Shown piece by piece: positions 41,789 to 50,908 of a DNA stretch of 64,000 nt. Under the pieces are notes generated by a model. It saw only the letters and a program-made list of their open reading frames with translations, was not told the origin of the DNA and did no database searches. Each line of letters opens with the position of its first letter. Within the stretch, counting starts at the first letter, position 1. Source of the DNA: Kitasatospora sp. GP82 (GTDB lineage: Bacteria > Actinomycetota > Actinomycetes > Streptomycetales > Streptomycetaceae); the NCBI RefSeq assembly GCF_029892105.1, contig NZ_JARZAJ010000001.1, positions 1-64,000 of the forward strand, given 5' to 3'. The translations under genes and the position numbers were made by a program.

Positions 41789-43075
41789 GTGACGACGGCA
41801 CGGGACGAGCAGCAGCACCCCACCCCTGGCACCTGGAGCCGTCGCGGCGTACTCGCCGGGCTCCTCGGCGCCCCGGTCGTGCTGGTGGCCGCCTGCGGCG
41901 GCAGCTCCGCCGGGTCCGCCGGGTCCGCCGGGTCCGCCGGCTCCGGCGCTTCCGGCTCGTCCGGCAGCGGTGGTGGCGGGGCCACGCCCACCCCGAAGAC
42001 CTCTGCCGCGAAGATCACCGTCTCCCCGGCCGACGGCACCACGGATGCCGCCTTCGGCCAACCCGTCAAGGTCACCGTGACCGACGGCACGCTCGGCTCG
42101 GTCAGGCTCGCCGACTCCACCGGCAGGCAGATACCCGGCCGGCTGGCCGCCGACGGCACCAGCTGGATATCCACCGGGCAGCTCAGCAGCGGTACCGGGT
42201 ACACGGTCGCAGCGGTCGCCACCGACGGCGACAAGCTGGAGGCGGACTCCAGCACCGGCTTCGCCACCGCCACTCCCGCCAACACCCTCGTCGGCTACTT
42301 CTCGCCCGAGGACGGCTCGACCGTCGGCGTCGGAATGCCGGTCACCATCCGCTTCAACAAGCCGGTCACCGACCGCACGGCCGTTCAGCAGGCCATCACC
42401 GTCACCACCGACTCGGGCGTGGAGGTCGTCGGCCACTGGTTCTCCAGTACCCGCCTGGACTTCCGCCCCGAGAAGTACTGGACCAAGGGCAGCACCGTCA
42501 CCCTCAAGCTGCGGCTCAAGGACGTCGAGGGCGCGAAGGGCGTCTACGGCACCCAGTCCAGGGACGTGAGCTTCACCGTCGGCCGCAGTCAGACCAGCAT
42601 CGCCGACCTCCGCGCCGGGACCCTCACCGTCACCACCGACGGTGTGGTCACCGCCACCTACCCGATCATCGGCGGCTCCCCCGAGCACCGGACCTGGGCG
42701 GGCAAGCTGGTCATCTCCGAGCAGTACCAGCAGACCAGGATGGACTCCGCCACCGTCGGCCTCGGCGACGAGTACAACATCCCGGACGTGCCGCACGCCC
42801 AGCGCCTGACCACCTCGGGCACCTTCATCCACGGCAACTACTGGTCGCCCGCCTCCGCCTTCGGCAGGTCCAACACCAGCCACGGCTGCATAGCCCTGCG
42901 CGACGTCAAGGGCGCCGGCGACCCGGGTACCAACGGCGCGAGGTTCTTCAAGAGCTCGATGGTCGGCGACGTGGTCGAGGTCGTCAACTCCGGTGACAAG
43001 GCGGTCGATCCGTCCAACGGCCTGAACTGCTGGAGCATGTCCTGGGCCGACTGGAAGGCCGGCAGCGCGATCTAG
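41789..43075 (+). CDS. L,D-transpeptidase lipoprotein (YkuD domain with Ig-like repeats)
   Basis: 428 residues, GTG start. The twin Arg in SRRGVLAGLLGAPVVLVAACGG and the lipobox Cys near residue 36 indicate an exported lipoprotein, possibly by the Tat route. A Gly/Ser/Ala linker follows, then two Ig-like domains (about 70-165 and 170-270), and the YkuD catalytic domain with GTFIHGNYW and SHGCIALRD containing the nucleophilic Cys (near residue 367). It forms 3-3 peptidoglycan cross-links. This domain order is that of actinobacterial Ldt proteins (LdtMt2-like). It is monocistronic. Confidence 0.95.
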   Translation: MTTARDEQQHPTPGTWSRRGVLAGLLGAPVVLVAACGGSSAGSAGSAGSAGSGASGSSGSGGGGATPTPKTSAAKITVSPADGTTDAAFGQPVKVTVTDGTLGSVRLADSTGRQIPGRLAADGTSWISTGQLSSGTGYTVAAVATDGDKLEADSSTGFATATPANTLVGYFSPEDGSTVGVGMPVTIRFNKPVTDRTAVQQAITVTTDSGVEVVGHWFSSTRLDFRPEKYWTKGSTVTLKLRLKDVEGAKGVYGTQSRDVSFTVGRSQTSIADLRAGTLTVTTDGVVTATYPIIGGSPEHRTWAGKLVISEQYQQTRMDSATVGLGDEYNIPDVPHAQRLTTSGTFIHGNYWSPASAFGRSNTSHGCIALRDVKGAGDPGTNGARFFKSSMVGDVVEVVNSGDKAVDPSNGLNCWSMSWADWKAGSAI

Positions 43076-43201
43076 CCCCGCAGGGGAACCTCTCGGAGCA
43101 AGGGGTAACCAAGCAGAGCCCCGCGCCCCTGAAGGCTCACCCCTGCCCTGAGGGATTCCTCCGCTCGTAGGCTTGAGTCCCCAGTGACGGGAGGCTCCAA
43201 G

Positions 43202-43483
43202 GTGGCGGACATGGAAGGCGACGCCCTCCATACCATCGGGGAGCTGTCCCGGCTGACCGGGATACCGGTCAAGACCATCCGGTTCTGGCCCGATGCGGGA
43301 GTGGTGCCGCCGACCGACCGCACACCCGCCGGCTACCGGCTCTACGGCCGCGACGCGCCCCCAGCCTTCGGCCGGGAGGTGCCCCCCTGCCCGCCTCGGG
43401 CGCTGCGCCTGTACGACCGGCGGAGGCGGATGCTGCTTCGGCTGCTTCATGCGCAGCGTCAAGAAGACATATTGAAACAATAA
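43202..43483 (+). pseudogene. Truncated MerR-family regulator
   Basis: 93 residues from a GTG after GGGAGG. The start is a clear MerR DNA-binding domain: LHTIGELSRLTGIPVKTIRFWPDAGVVPPTDRTPAGYRLYGRDA. The usual RFY-S-D-E-G is altered (RFWPDAG). After residue ~55 similarity stops and an unrelated Arg/Leu-rich tail (REVPPCPPRALRLYDRRRRMLLR) ends after 40 residues, with no dimerisation helix or effector domain. It is probably a decayed or truncated gene. The 3' end lies in AT-rich DNA (43465-43520) that differs from the surroundings. Confidence 0.7.
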
Positions 43484-43589
43484 TTGTATGACTGTATGTG
43501 AGATCTGTGCTTATGTGTAGGCGGTTTCGTACGCCCTCACCAAGCGGATCCGCAGCGGTGAAGGGCCAGGTTCGACAGGGGAGATTCCC

Positions 43590-44936
43590 ATCAACACCGC
43601 CCGTCGAGGAGTCGGCCGCGCCGCCCTCGCCTCCATCGCCTGCACCGTCGTTCTCGCCGCCGGCCTGGCCGCCTGCGGCACCGTCAAGGAGCTCAGTGCG
43701 GCCGACAAGGTCTCAACTGCGTTCGACAGGCTGGGTGATGGCAAGTCGCTGAAGGTCGAGCTGTCCATCGACGCCACCCCGGCGCAGGTCCTCGCCTTCG
43801 ACAAGGCGACGGCCTCCGATAAGCCGATGGACCAGAAGAGCGCCGAGGCGCTCACCGGCCTGACCCTCGCGGTGTCGTTCAGCGCCGACAAGCCGCTGAA
43901 GGACCTCGACTCCTTCAAGAAGGCCAAGGGCTCGGGCGACTACAACTCGCTGTCCACCGACCCGGCGTTCAACTTCTCGTACACCCTGGCCGGTAAGGAC
44001 GGCAAGGTCTACGCGGACGTGCGCCAGGCCAATGCCAAGACGTACGCGAGGATCGACGCCGAGGGCCTCCTCAAGCTGGCCGGCCAGGACCCGGCGCCGG
44101 TCCACGAGTTCGCCGACAGCCTCCCCGCCGGTGCGAAGGCCGTCAAGGACGTCCTCGCGGGCAAGTGGATCTCCTTCGACCCGAAGGCGATGCAGGAGAT
44201 CGGCAAGCAGGCCGGTGCGGGCCGGGGCGGTGCCGTGCCCTCCGCGGCCCCCACGCCGGACGCCAAGGCCGTGCAGGAGCTGGGCAAGTCCGTCACGGAC
44301 GTCCTCTCCCGCGACCTGAGCTTCGAGGACAAGGGCACCAAGGACGGGGCCGACCGGATCGTGGTCTCCGCGCCCGCCCGCGGCCTGTTCGAGGACCTGC
44401 TGAAGGCGTTCAAGCCGCTCTCCAAGGACATTCCCACCCTGGCCGGTCTGCCGACCGCCGCCCCGAAGGGCGTCCCGGACCGCAAGGTGGCCCTCGACCT
44501 GTACCTCAAGGACAAGGAACTGTCCTCGGCCACCTTCGACTTCGCCCAGCTGGAGGAGAAGGCCGGTCCCGACGTCCACCTGCCGGTGAAGCTCGCCTTC
44601 AGCAAGGACGCCACCGCCGCCCAGGCGCCCACCGGCGCCACCGAGTTCACCGCGGCCGACTTCAAGGGCGCCATGGCCGCCATGACGTCGGCCGGCACCG
44701 GCCTCGGGGCCGACGCTGGAACCGGCCTCGGGGCGGGCCTCGGTGGTCACGGCTCCGGCGTCACCGGTGGCGCGGGCGGCACCGGCAGTGGCGCCTCCGG
44801 CACCTCGGCGGCGAAGCTGACCGACGCTCAGGTCGCGGAACTCGCCAAGGCGGGCAACGTCTCAGAGGACACCATCCGCCTCATGGCCGAGAACGGCCTC
44901 GGCTACCAGGACCTCAAGGACATGATCGACAGCTGA
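43590..44936 (+). CDS. Lipoprotein of unknown function with no ATG/GTG/TTG at its apparent start
   Basis: 448 residues if read from ATC at 43590 (ATT at 43584 is the alternative). Six bases upstream is AGGGGAG. The first residues, NTARRGVGRAALASIACTV then VLAAGLAACG, are a full lipoprotein signal with the lipobox Cys, so translation must begin here. The first in-frame ATG (43827) would remove the signal. The body (VSTAFDRLGDGKSLKVELSID ... GLTLAVSFSADKPLKDLD ... FNFSYTLAGKDGKVYADVR) is a beta-rich lipoprotein domain, then a Gly-rich stretch (GTGLGADAGTGLGAGLGG), and a short helix-turn (TDAQVAELAKAGNVSEDTIRLMAENGLGYQDLKDMID). The role is unknown. Confidence 0.75.
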   Translation: MNTARRGVGRAALASIACTVVLAAGLAACGTVKELSAADKVSTAFDRLGDGKSLKVELSIDATPAQVLAFDKATASDKPMDQKSAEALTGLTLAVSFSADKPLKDLDSFKKAKGSGDYNSLSTDPAFNFSYTLAGKDGKVYADVRQANAKTYARIDAEGLLKLAGQDPAPVHEFADSLPAGAKAVKDVLAGKWISFDPKAMQEIGKQAGAGRGGAVPSAAPTPDAKAVQELGKSVTDVLSRDLSFEDKGTKDGADRIVVSAPARGLFEDLLKAFKPLSKDIPTLAGLPTAAPKGVPDRKVALDLYLKDKELSSATFDFAQLEEKAGPDVHLPVKLAFSKDATAAQAPTGATEFTAADFKGAMAAMTSAGTGLGADAGTGLGAGLGGHGSGVTGGAGGTGSGASGTSAAKLTDAQVAELAKAGNVSEDTIRLMAENGLGYQDLKDMIDS

Positions 44937-45005
44937 GGCTGACGCCCGCTCGGGCCGACGGCCCCGCAGCACCCCTCGCGGCGGGACAGCGGGAACGACC
45001 CGCTC

Positions 45006-45671
45006 TCAGCCGTCCGTCCGGGCGACGCCGATCGGGCAGGTGGCCCCGGTGCCGCCGAGGCCGCAGTAGCCGCCCGGGTTCTTGGCGTCGGAGAGGTACT
45101 GCTGGTGGTAGGGCTCGGCCGGGTAGAAGGGGCCGGCCGGGAGGATTTCGGTGGTGATGGGGCCGAGGCCGAGGGCGGTGAGGGCGGGCTGGAAAGCATC
45201 CCGGCCGGCCTGGGCGGCGGCGAGCTGGGCGGGGGAGTGGGTGTAGACGGCGGAGCGGTACTGGGTGCCGTGGTCGTTGCCCTGGCGGAAGCCCTGGGTG
45301 GGGTCGTGGGCCTCCCAGAAGGTCTTCAGCAAGGTCTCGTACGAGATCAGGGCGGGGTCGAAGACGACCCGGACGACCTCGGTGTGGGCGGTGAGACCGG
45401 AGCACACCTCTTCGTACGTCGGGTTGGCGGTGTGACCGCCCTGGTAGCCGACCAGGGTGGTCCAGACGCCGGGCAGCTGCCAGAACTTGCGCTCGGCACC
45501 CCAGAAGCAGCCGAGGCCGAAGTCGGCGATCTCCAGCCCGGCCGGGTACGGGCCGGTGAGCGGCGTGCCGAGCACGGTGTGCAGGTCGGTGAGGGTGAAC
45601 GGCGGGGTGTCCCGACCGGGCAGGGACTGCTCGGGGGTGACGAGGGCGCTCTTGTGGCGGTTGAACAGCAA
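45006..45671 (-). CDS. msrA: Peptide methionine (S)-S-oxide reductase MsrA
   Basis: 221 residues from a TTG placed after GGAG ([20 protein letters not shown], the actinobacterial MsrA N-terminus). The catalytic motif is [22 protein letters not shown] with the nucleophilic Cys near residue 52. [29 protein letters not shown] and [13 protein letters not shown] are conserved. C-terminal Cys residues ([15 protein letters not shown]) can act as resolving cysteines. Repairs oxidised methionine in proteins. It is convergent with the lipoprotein gene. The 339-nt gap to metB holds no evident gene. Confidence 0.94.
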   Translation of the reverse strand: MLFNRHKSALVTPEQSLPGRDTPPFTLTDLHTVLGTPLTGPYPAGLEIADFGLGCFWGAERKFWQLPGVWTTLVGYQGGHTANPTYEEVCSGLTAHTEVVRVVFDPALISYETLLKTFWEAHDPTQGFRQGNDHGTQYRSAVYTHSPAQLAAAQAGRDAFQPALTALGLGPITTEILPAGPFYPAEPYHQQYLSDAKNPGGYCGLGGTGATCPIGVARTDG

Positions 45672-46010
45672 GGTCTGCTCCAGGTGGCTCCAGGGCCCCG
45701 GCACCGGAGGGCGGCCGATGGTCGGGGCGAGCGGGTGGCGCCCAGTGCAACGTCTGCCGCCCGCCCTGGATTCCGCCCACCGGGTCGGGCGGGTCGAACC
45801 GGCCGCCGGGCGATCAGCCGGGCGTCGTCCTCGGCGGCCTCGGCCCCTCGGGGCCACCTCGCAGTCGCCACCGCGCTCCGGCGAACATGTGTGCGGAGTG
45901 TGGAGGTCGTAGCGACCGCCGAGGGCCCGGCCTGACAGGCAGTCGGAGCCCGGATGCTTTCCCGACCGGTTTGCCATGCTCGGCACCGTCGGCGGACTAG
46001 GCTCGTGGGC

Positions 46011-47165
46011 ATGACCGAGCACCAGCCTCTCCAGGGCTTCGAGACCCTTGCCATCCACGCGGGTCAGGAAGCAGACCCCCAGACCGGGGCCGTCGTCACG
46101 CCGATCTACCAGGTGTCCACCTACAAGCAGGACGGCGTCGGCGGCCTCCGCGGCGGCTACGAGTACAGCCGTTCCGCCAACCCGACCCGTACCGCGCTCG
46201 AGGAGTGCCTTGCCGCGCTGGAGGGCGGCCGTCGCGGCCTGGCCTTCGCCTCCGGCCTCGCCGCCGAGGACACCCTGCTGCGCACCGTACTCAAGCCGGG
46301 CGACCACATCGTCATCCCCAACGACGCGTACGGCGGCACCTTCCGCCTGTTCGCCAAGGTGCTGTCCCGCTGGGGCGTGGAGTTCTCCGTCGCCAACATG
46401 CAGGACGTCGCCACCGTGCGGGAGGCGCTGCGGCCCAACACCCGTGCGGTGTGGGTGGAGACGCCGTCCAACCCGCTGCTCGGTATCGCCGATCTGGCCG
46501 CGCTGGCCGAGATCGCGCACGGCGCGGGCGCCCTGCTGGTGGTGGACAACACCTTCGCCAGCTCGTACCTTCAGCAGCCGATCGCGCTCGGCGCGGACGT
46601 GGTGGTGCACTCGACCACCAAGTACATGGGCGGCCACTCGGACGTGGTCGGCGGCGCGCTGGTCGCGGCCGAGGCGGGCCTGGGCGAGGAACTGGCCTAC
46701 CACCAGAACGCGATGGGCGCGGTCTCCGGGCCGTTCGACGCCTGGCTGGTGCTGCGCGGAATCAAGACCCTGGGTGTCCGGATGGACCGGCACAGCTCCA
46801 ACGCCGAGAAGGTCGCCGAGCTGCTGACCCGTCACCCGAAGGTCTCTCAGGTCCTTTACCCGGGCCTGGCCGAGCACCCGGGCCACGACATCGCCGCCAA
46901 GCAGATGAAGGCGTTCGGCGGCATGGTGTCGTTCCGTGTCGCCGGCGGCGAGGAGGCGGCGGTCGAGGTCTGCAACCGGGCGCAGCTGTTCACCCTCGGC
47001 GAGTCGCTGGGCGGTGTGGAGTCGCTGATCGAGCACCCGGGCCGGATGACCCACGCCTCGGTGGTGGGTTCCGCCCTCGAGGTGCCGGGCGACCTGGTCC
47101 GCGTCTCGGTCGGCATCGAGTCGATCGACGACCTGCTGGCCGACCTCCAGCAGGCCCTGGGCTGA
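46011..47165 (+). CDS. metB: Cystathionine gamma-synthase
   Basis: 384 residues, typical length. A Cys/Met-metabolism PLP enzyme: [78 protein letters not shown] (Asp region), [20 protein letters not shown] with the PLP Lys near 204, and [19 protein letters not shown]. Joins an activated homoserine with cysteine to give cystathionine for methionine synthesis. Gamma-synthase and gamma-lyase are hard to separate by motif, and the SRSANPTR and GGVESL forms are compatible with both. The start has only a weak ribosome-binding site. Confidence 0.9.
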   Translation: MTEHQPLQGFETLAIHAGQEADPQTGAVVTPIYQVSTYKQDGVGGLRGGYEYSRSANPTRTALEECLAALEGGRRGLAFASGLAAEDTLLRTVLKPGDHIVIPNDAYGGTFRLFAKVLSRWGVEFSVANMQDVATVREALRPNTRAVWVETPSNPLLGIADLAALAEIAHGAGALLVVDNTFASSYLQQPIALGADVVVHSTTKYMGGHSDVVGGALVAAEAGLGEELAYHQNAMGAVSGPFDAWLVLRGIKTLGVRMDRHSSNAEKVAELLTRHPKVSQVLYPGLAEHPGHDIAAKQMKAFGGMVSFRVAGGEEAAVEVCNRAQLFTLGESLGGVESLIEHPGRMTHASVVGSALEVPGDLVRVSVGIESIDDLLADLQQALG

Positions 47166-47203
47166 GCCCCTTCCCTCCGGAACCTCCCGATAGGCGGGGC
47201 GGA

Positions 47204-47260
47204 TCCGCGCGATCGGGCAACCTCCCGAGGCCCGAGGCATTTCCGCGCGATCGGGCAACC
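47204..47260 (+). repeat. Direct repeat downstream of metB
   Basis: TCCGCGCGATCGGGCAACC occurs exactly at 47204-47222 and again at 47242-47260. Confidence 0.9.
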
Positions 47261-47264
47261 GTTG

Positions 47265-47366
47265 GGGGCGCGGGGCTCTGCTTGATCAACGGCGCGCGCG
47301 AGAAACCATGCACCTTCGTAGAGGGCTGGTCGCGCACGCAGTTGATCAAGCAGAGCCCCCCGCCCC
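47265..47366. repeat. 26-bp inverted repeat of the interspersed repeat family
   Basis: The left arm (47265-47290; contains GGGCTCTGCTTGATCAAC) and right arm (47341-47366; contains GTTGATCAAGCAGAGCCC) pair with one mismatch. The loop contains AAACCATGCACCTTCGTAGA, close to CAACCATGCACCTCGGTAGA at 3248-3267. It probably also ends transcription of metB. Confidence 0.92.
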
Positions 47367-47442
47367 TGGCTGGTGCCTGGTTGGCCGGCTTCGTGCGCCT
47401 CGTGAGCCCCGTGGGCGCGCCCGGCGGCCGTACGCTGGCCGC

Positions 47443-48654
47443 ATGCAGAGTTGGCCGATCACCCTGGACGATGTCCGGGGCGCGCAGAAGATGCTCGCCG
47501 GGGTCGCCCGGGTCACCCCGATGGAGAGCAGCCGCCACCTCTCCGCGCTGATCGGCTCCCCGGTGTACCTCAAGTGCGAGAACCTTCAGCGCACCGGCTC
47601 GTTCAAGCTGCGCGGCGCGTATGTGCGGATCGCCGGCCTCTCCCCGGTGCAGCGCGCGGGCGGCGTGGTGGCGGCCAGCGCGGGCAACCACGCGCAGGGT
47701 GTGGCGCTGGCGGCCTCGCTGCTTGGGGTGCGTTCCACCGTCTTCATGCCGGTCGCCGCCCCGCTGCCCAAGGTCGCCGCCACCCGGGACTACGGGGCCG
47801 AGGTGCGGCTGCACGGCAGCACCGTGGACGAGGCGCTCCAGGCCGCGCAGCGCTACTCGGAGGCGACCGGCGCGGTCTTCATCCACCCCTTCGACCACTG
47901 GGACATCATCACCGGGCAGGCCACGGTCGGCCTGGAGATTCTGGAGCAGTGCCCCGAGGTGCGCACCATCCTGGTCGGGGTGGGCGGTGGCGGGCTGATC
48001 GCCGGGATCGCGGCGGCGGTGAAGCCGCTCCGCCCCGATGTGCAGGTGATCGGCGTCCAGGCGGCGGCCGCCGCCGCGTATCCGCCCTCGCTGGCGGCCG
48101 GTCGGCCCGTCTCGCTGGACCACTTCGGCACCATGGCCGACGGGATCATGGTCGGCCGCCCCGGCGACATCCCCTTCGAGGTGGTCAACACCCTGGCGGA
48201 CGGCGTCCGTACGGTCTCCGAGGACTCGCTCTCGCGGGCCCTGCTGCTGAGCCTCGAACGACTGAAGCTGGTGGTCGAACCGGCGGGCGCGAGCCCGATC
48301 GCGGCGCTGCTCGAACAGCCGGAGAGCTTCCAGGGCCCGGTGGTCGCGGTGCTCTCCGGCGGCAACATCGACCCGCAGCTGATGCAGCGGGTGCTCAGGC
48401 ACGGCCTGGCGGCGGCCGGCCGCTATCTCTCGCTGCGGGTCCGCCTGGCCGACAAGCCGGGCTCGCTGGCGGACCTGCTGGCGGTGCTGACCCAGGTGGA
48501 CGCCAATGTGCTGGACGTGGCGCATGTGCGGATCGACCCCAGGCTCGGCCTGACCGAGGTCGAGGTCGATCTGCATCTGGAGACCAAGGGCCCCGAGCAC
48601 TGCACCCTGGTGGTCAGCGAGCTGAGCGACGCGGGGTACGTCGTCAGCCAGTAG
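47443..48654 (+). CDS. ilvA: Threonine dehydratase (threonine ammonia-lyase) with ACT domain
   Basis: 403 residues. PLP fold-type II: TPMESSRHLSALIGSPVYLKCENLQRTGSFKLRGAY with the PLP Lys near 54, then AASAGNHAQGVALAA, VGVGGGGLIAGIAAA (phosphate loop), and VLSGGNIDPQLM. Residues ~325-403 (GRYLSLRVRLADKPGSLADLLAVLTQVDANVLDVAHVRID) form an ACT regulatory domain. Deaminates threonine to 2-oxobutyrate, either for isoleucine synthesis or catabolism. The ~400-residue size with one ACT-like domain is the shorter (TdcB-like/catabolic-length) class rather than the 510-residue E. coli IlvA. The symbol is therefore tentative. Confidence 0.92.
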   Translation: MQSWPITLDDVRGAQKMLAGVARVTPMESSRHLSALIGSPVYLKCENLQRTGSFKLRGAYVRIAGLSPVQRAGGVVAASAGNHAQGVALAASLLGVRSTVFMPVAAPLPKVAATRDYGAEVRLHGSTVDEALQAAQRYSEATGAVFIHPFDHWDIITGQATVGLEILEQCPEVRTILVGVGGGGLIAGIAAAVKPLRPDVQVIGVQAAAAAAYPPSLAAGRPVSLDHFGTMADGIMVGRPGDIPFEVVNTLADGVRTVSEDSLSRALLLSLERLKLVVEPAGASPIAALLEQPESFQGPVVAVLSGGNIDPQLMQRVLRHGLAAAGRYLSLRVRLADKPGSLADLLAVLTQVDANVLDVAHVRIDPRLGLTEVEVDLHLETKGPEHCTLVVSELSDAGYVVSQ

Positions 48655-48774
48655 GCCCTCCAACGGGGCCCCGGCAGGCGCCGGCCGGTAAATCGATGGG
48701 CCTGTGTCGGTGGCGGCTGGCACGCTGGGAGATCCGGCCCGTGCGGCACAGGACGTGCCGAAGGTCTCGGCCTT

Positions 48775-48818
48775 GACGCGATATATCGCAAGATGGCATT
48801 CTCGCGATGTATCGCGTC
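48775..48818. promoter_or_regulatory. Long inverted repeat (operator-like) upstream of the DrrAB exporter
   Basis: GACGCGATATATCGC (48775-48789) and CGCGATGTATCGCGTC (48803-48818) are inverted copies matching at 14 of 15 positions. Each arm is itself nearly palindromic (CGCGATATATCGC). They flank 13 nt that could hold a -10 region. This resembles a double binding site for a dimeric repressor of PadR, TetR or MarR type. No regulator gene is adjacent. Confidence 0.75.
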
Positions 48819-48915
48819 TGTGGTCCGAGCCCCCGAGCGCGCCCACGGGGTCGTACCGGGCGGATCAGTCAGCGGAGAGACCGCAGTCGTCAGCTTGAGG
48901 AGATGAGGCAGGCCC

Positions 48916-49962
48916 ATGGCGCCAGCGATCCAAGCCGAGAACCTGGTGAAGACCTTCGGGGACGTCCGTGCCCTCGACGGTGTCAGCCTTGACGTCCCCG
49001 AGGGCACGGTGCTCGGGCTGCTCGGCCCCAACGGGGCCGGCAAGACCACCACCGTCCGCGTCCTCACCACCCTGCTCCAGCCCGACTCCGGGCGGGCCAC
49101 CGTCGCCGGGGTCGATGTGCTCAAGCACCCCAACCGGGTCCGCAGCCTGATCGGCCTCTCCGGTCAGTACGCCGCCGTGGACGAGTATCTGACGGGCCGT
49201 GAGAACCTCCAGATGGTCGGAGAGCTCTACCAGATGAGCTCCCGGGACGCGAAGGCCCGCGCGCTGGAGCTGCTGGAGTGGTTCAACCTCACCGAGGCCA
49301 TGGACCGCACCGCCAAGACCTACTCCGGCGGCATGCGGCGCCGCCTCGACCTCGCGGCCGCCCTGGTGGTCCGCCCGCCGGTGATGTTCCTGGACGAGCC
49401 GACCACCGGCCTCGACCCGCGCAACCGACTGGCACTGTGGGAGGTCATCGAGACCCTGGTCGAGCAGGGCACCACACTGCTGCTCACCACCCAGTACCTG
49501 GAGGAGGCCGACCGCCTCGCCCACGACATCGCGGTGGTCGACCAGGGCAGGGTGATCGCCCGGGGCAGCGCCGACCGGTTGAAGGCCCAGATCGGCGGCG
49601 AGCGCGTCGAGGTCGTGGTGCACCGGCGGGACGACCTCGCCGAGGCCGTCGCCGCCCTTGCCCCGTACGCCAAGGGCGATCCCGCGGTGGAGAAGAACAC
49701 CCGCAGGATCACCGTCCCGGTCAGCGGCGGCGCCAAGGTGCTCGCCGATGTGATCCGCGAACTGGACGCCCGCTCGATCGAGATCGACGACATCGGCCTG
49801 CGGAGGCCGACCCTGGACGACGTCTTCCTCTCGCTCACCGGCCACGCGGCCGAGGCCGCCGCCGAGGCCGAGGAGACCGGAGAGCAGCAGACCCGGCCGG
49901 CGGGCCGTCCCGGCCGCGGCCACCAGGACGGGCGCGGCGAGGGCCGCGGAAAGGACGCCTGA
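48916..49962 (+). CDS. DrrA-family ABC exporter ATPase
   Basis: 348 residues. ATPase motifs: LLGPNGAGKTTTVRVL (Walker A), GLSGQYAAVDEYLTGRENL (Q-loop with the DrrA-type AVDE), TYSGGMRRRLDLAAAL (signature), VMFLDEPTTGLDP (Walker B), and LTTQYLEEADRLA (switch Gln instead of His, as in DrrA). A C-terminal DUF4162-like region is followed by a Gly/Arg/Glu-rich tail. DrrA-type pumps remove drugs or amphiphilic metabolites. Two nt separate it from the permease gene. A double palindrome upstream suggests repressor control. Confidence 0.95.
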   Translation: MAPAIQAENLVKTFGDVRALDGVSLDVPEGTVLGLLGPNGAGKTTTVRVLTTLLQPDSGRATVAGVDVLKHPNRVRSLIGLSGQYAAVDEYLTGRENLQMVGELYQMSSRDAKARALELLEWFNLTEAMDRTAKTYSGGMRRRLDLAAALVVRPPVMFLDEPTTGLDPRNRLALWEVIETLVEQGTTLLLTTQYLEEADRLAHDIAVVDQGRVIARGSADRLKAQIGGERVEVVVHRRDDLAEAVAALAPYAKGDPAVEKNTRRITVPVSGGAKVLADVIRELDARSIEIDDIGLRRPTLDDVFLSLTGHAAEAAAEAEETGEQQTRPAGRPGRGHQDGRGEGRGKDA

Positions 49963-49963
49963 G

Positions 49964-50824
49964 ATGACCACCACGGCCACCGAACACGCCATCGGCCATG
50001 CCGTCCCCGCACAGCGGCACGGCATCGCCGCCACCCTGCACGACTCCTGGGTGGTCGCAAAGCGTAATTTGCGACGGATGACCCGAATTCCCGAGATCGT
50101 CGTCTTCGGCCTGATGCAGCCGGTGATGTTCGTCCTGCTGTTCTCGTACGTCATGGGCGGGGCGATCCAGATCCCCGGGACGCGGGCCAACTCCTCCACC
50201 TACACCCAGTTCCTGATGGCGGGCATCTTCGCCCAGACCGTGACCTTCGCCGTGGCCGGAGCCTCCGCCGGTATCGCGGAGGACATGACCAAGGGCCTGG
50301 TCGACCGCTTCCGCTCGCTGCCGATGGCCCGCTCGGCGGTGCTGGTCGGCCGCACCCTGGCCGACCTGGTGCAGACCGCCTTCACCCTGCTGGTGCTGGC
50401 CGTGGTGGCGCTGCTGGTCGGCTGGCGGATCCACGACGGGATCCTGAAGGCGCTCGGTGCGTTCGCGCTGCTGCTCCTGCTCGGCTACGCCTTCTCCTGG
50501 ATCGGCGCGCTGATCGGCCTCTCGGTGCGCAGCCCGGAGGCCGCCACCTCGGCCGGTCTGATCTGGCTCTTCCCGCTGACCTTCATCTCCAATGCCTTTG
50601 TGCCGGTCAGCAGCATGCCGGGCTGGCTCCAGGCATTGGCGTACTGGAACCCGTTCAGTGCCACCGTGCAGGCCAGTCGCAGCCTCTTCGGCAACCAGAT
50701 CGGTCCGGTGGACCCGGCCTGGCCGATGCAGCACGCCGCGCTGGTCTCGGTCGCCTGGTCGCTGGTCATCATGGCGCTGTTCTCCTGGCTCGCGGTCCGC
50801 AAGTACCGCTCGGCGGCCGGCTGA
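49964..50824 (+). CDS. DrrB-family ABC exporter permease (ABC-2 type)
   Basis: 286 residues. Six membrane helices of the ABC-2 type, with IPEIVVFGLMQPVMFVLLFSYVMGGAI near the N-terminus. GIAEDMTKGLVDRFRSLPMARSAVLVGRTLADL is the cytoplasmic coupling loop typical of DrrB. LIWLFPLTFISNAFVPVSSMPGWLQALAYWNPFSATVQASRSLFGN is the conserved C-terminal part. Paired with the ATPase upstream, it should form a two-plus-two exporter. The substrate is unknown. A bidirectional terminator follows. Confidence 0.95.
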   Translation: MTTTATEHAIGHAVPAQRHGIAATLHDSWVVAKRNLRRMTRIPEIVVFGLMQPVMFVLLFSYVMGGAIQIPGTRANSSTYTQFLMAGIFAQTVTFAVAGASAGIAEDMTKGLVDRFRSLPMARSAVLVGRTLADLVQTAFTLLVLAVVALLVGWRIHDGILKALGAFALLLLLGYAFSWIGALIGLSVRSPEAATSAGLIWLFPLTFISNAFVPVSSMPGWLQALAYWNPFSATVQASRSLFGNQIGPVDPAWPMQHAALVSVAWSLVIMALFSWLAVRKYRSAAG

Positions 50825-50854
50825 GCGGTCGGCGGCCCGAGTGCCGGACACGCC

Positions 50855-50891
50855 AGAGCGGCCGTGACCCCGTCGGGGGCACGGCCGCTCT
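50855..50891. terminator. Bidirectional terminator between the exporter and greA
   Basis: 12-bp perfect stem AGAGCGGCCGTG / CACGGCCGCTCT with a 13-nt loop, between convergent genes. Confidence 0.88.
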
Positions 50892-50908
50892 CGCGTCTGC
50901 GGACCTGG

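Noticed and set aside
45672..46010. Possible SAM or cobalamin riboswitch ahead of metB
   Set aside because: No conserved blocks of either riboswitch are recognisable. Only ordinary GC-rich sequence is seen.
48700..48915. Possible regulator gene upstream of the DrrAB exporter
   Set aside because: Open frames here are short and lack a helix-turn-helix. Only the palindromic operator-like site is supportable.
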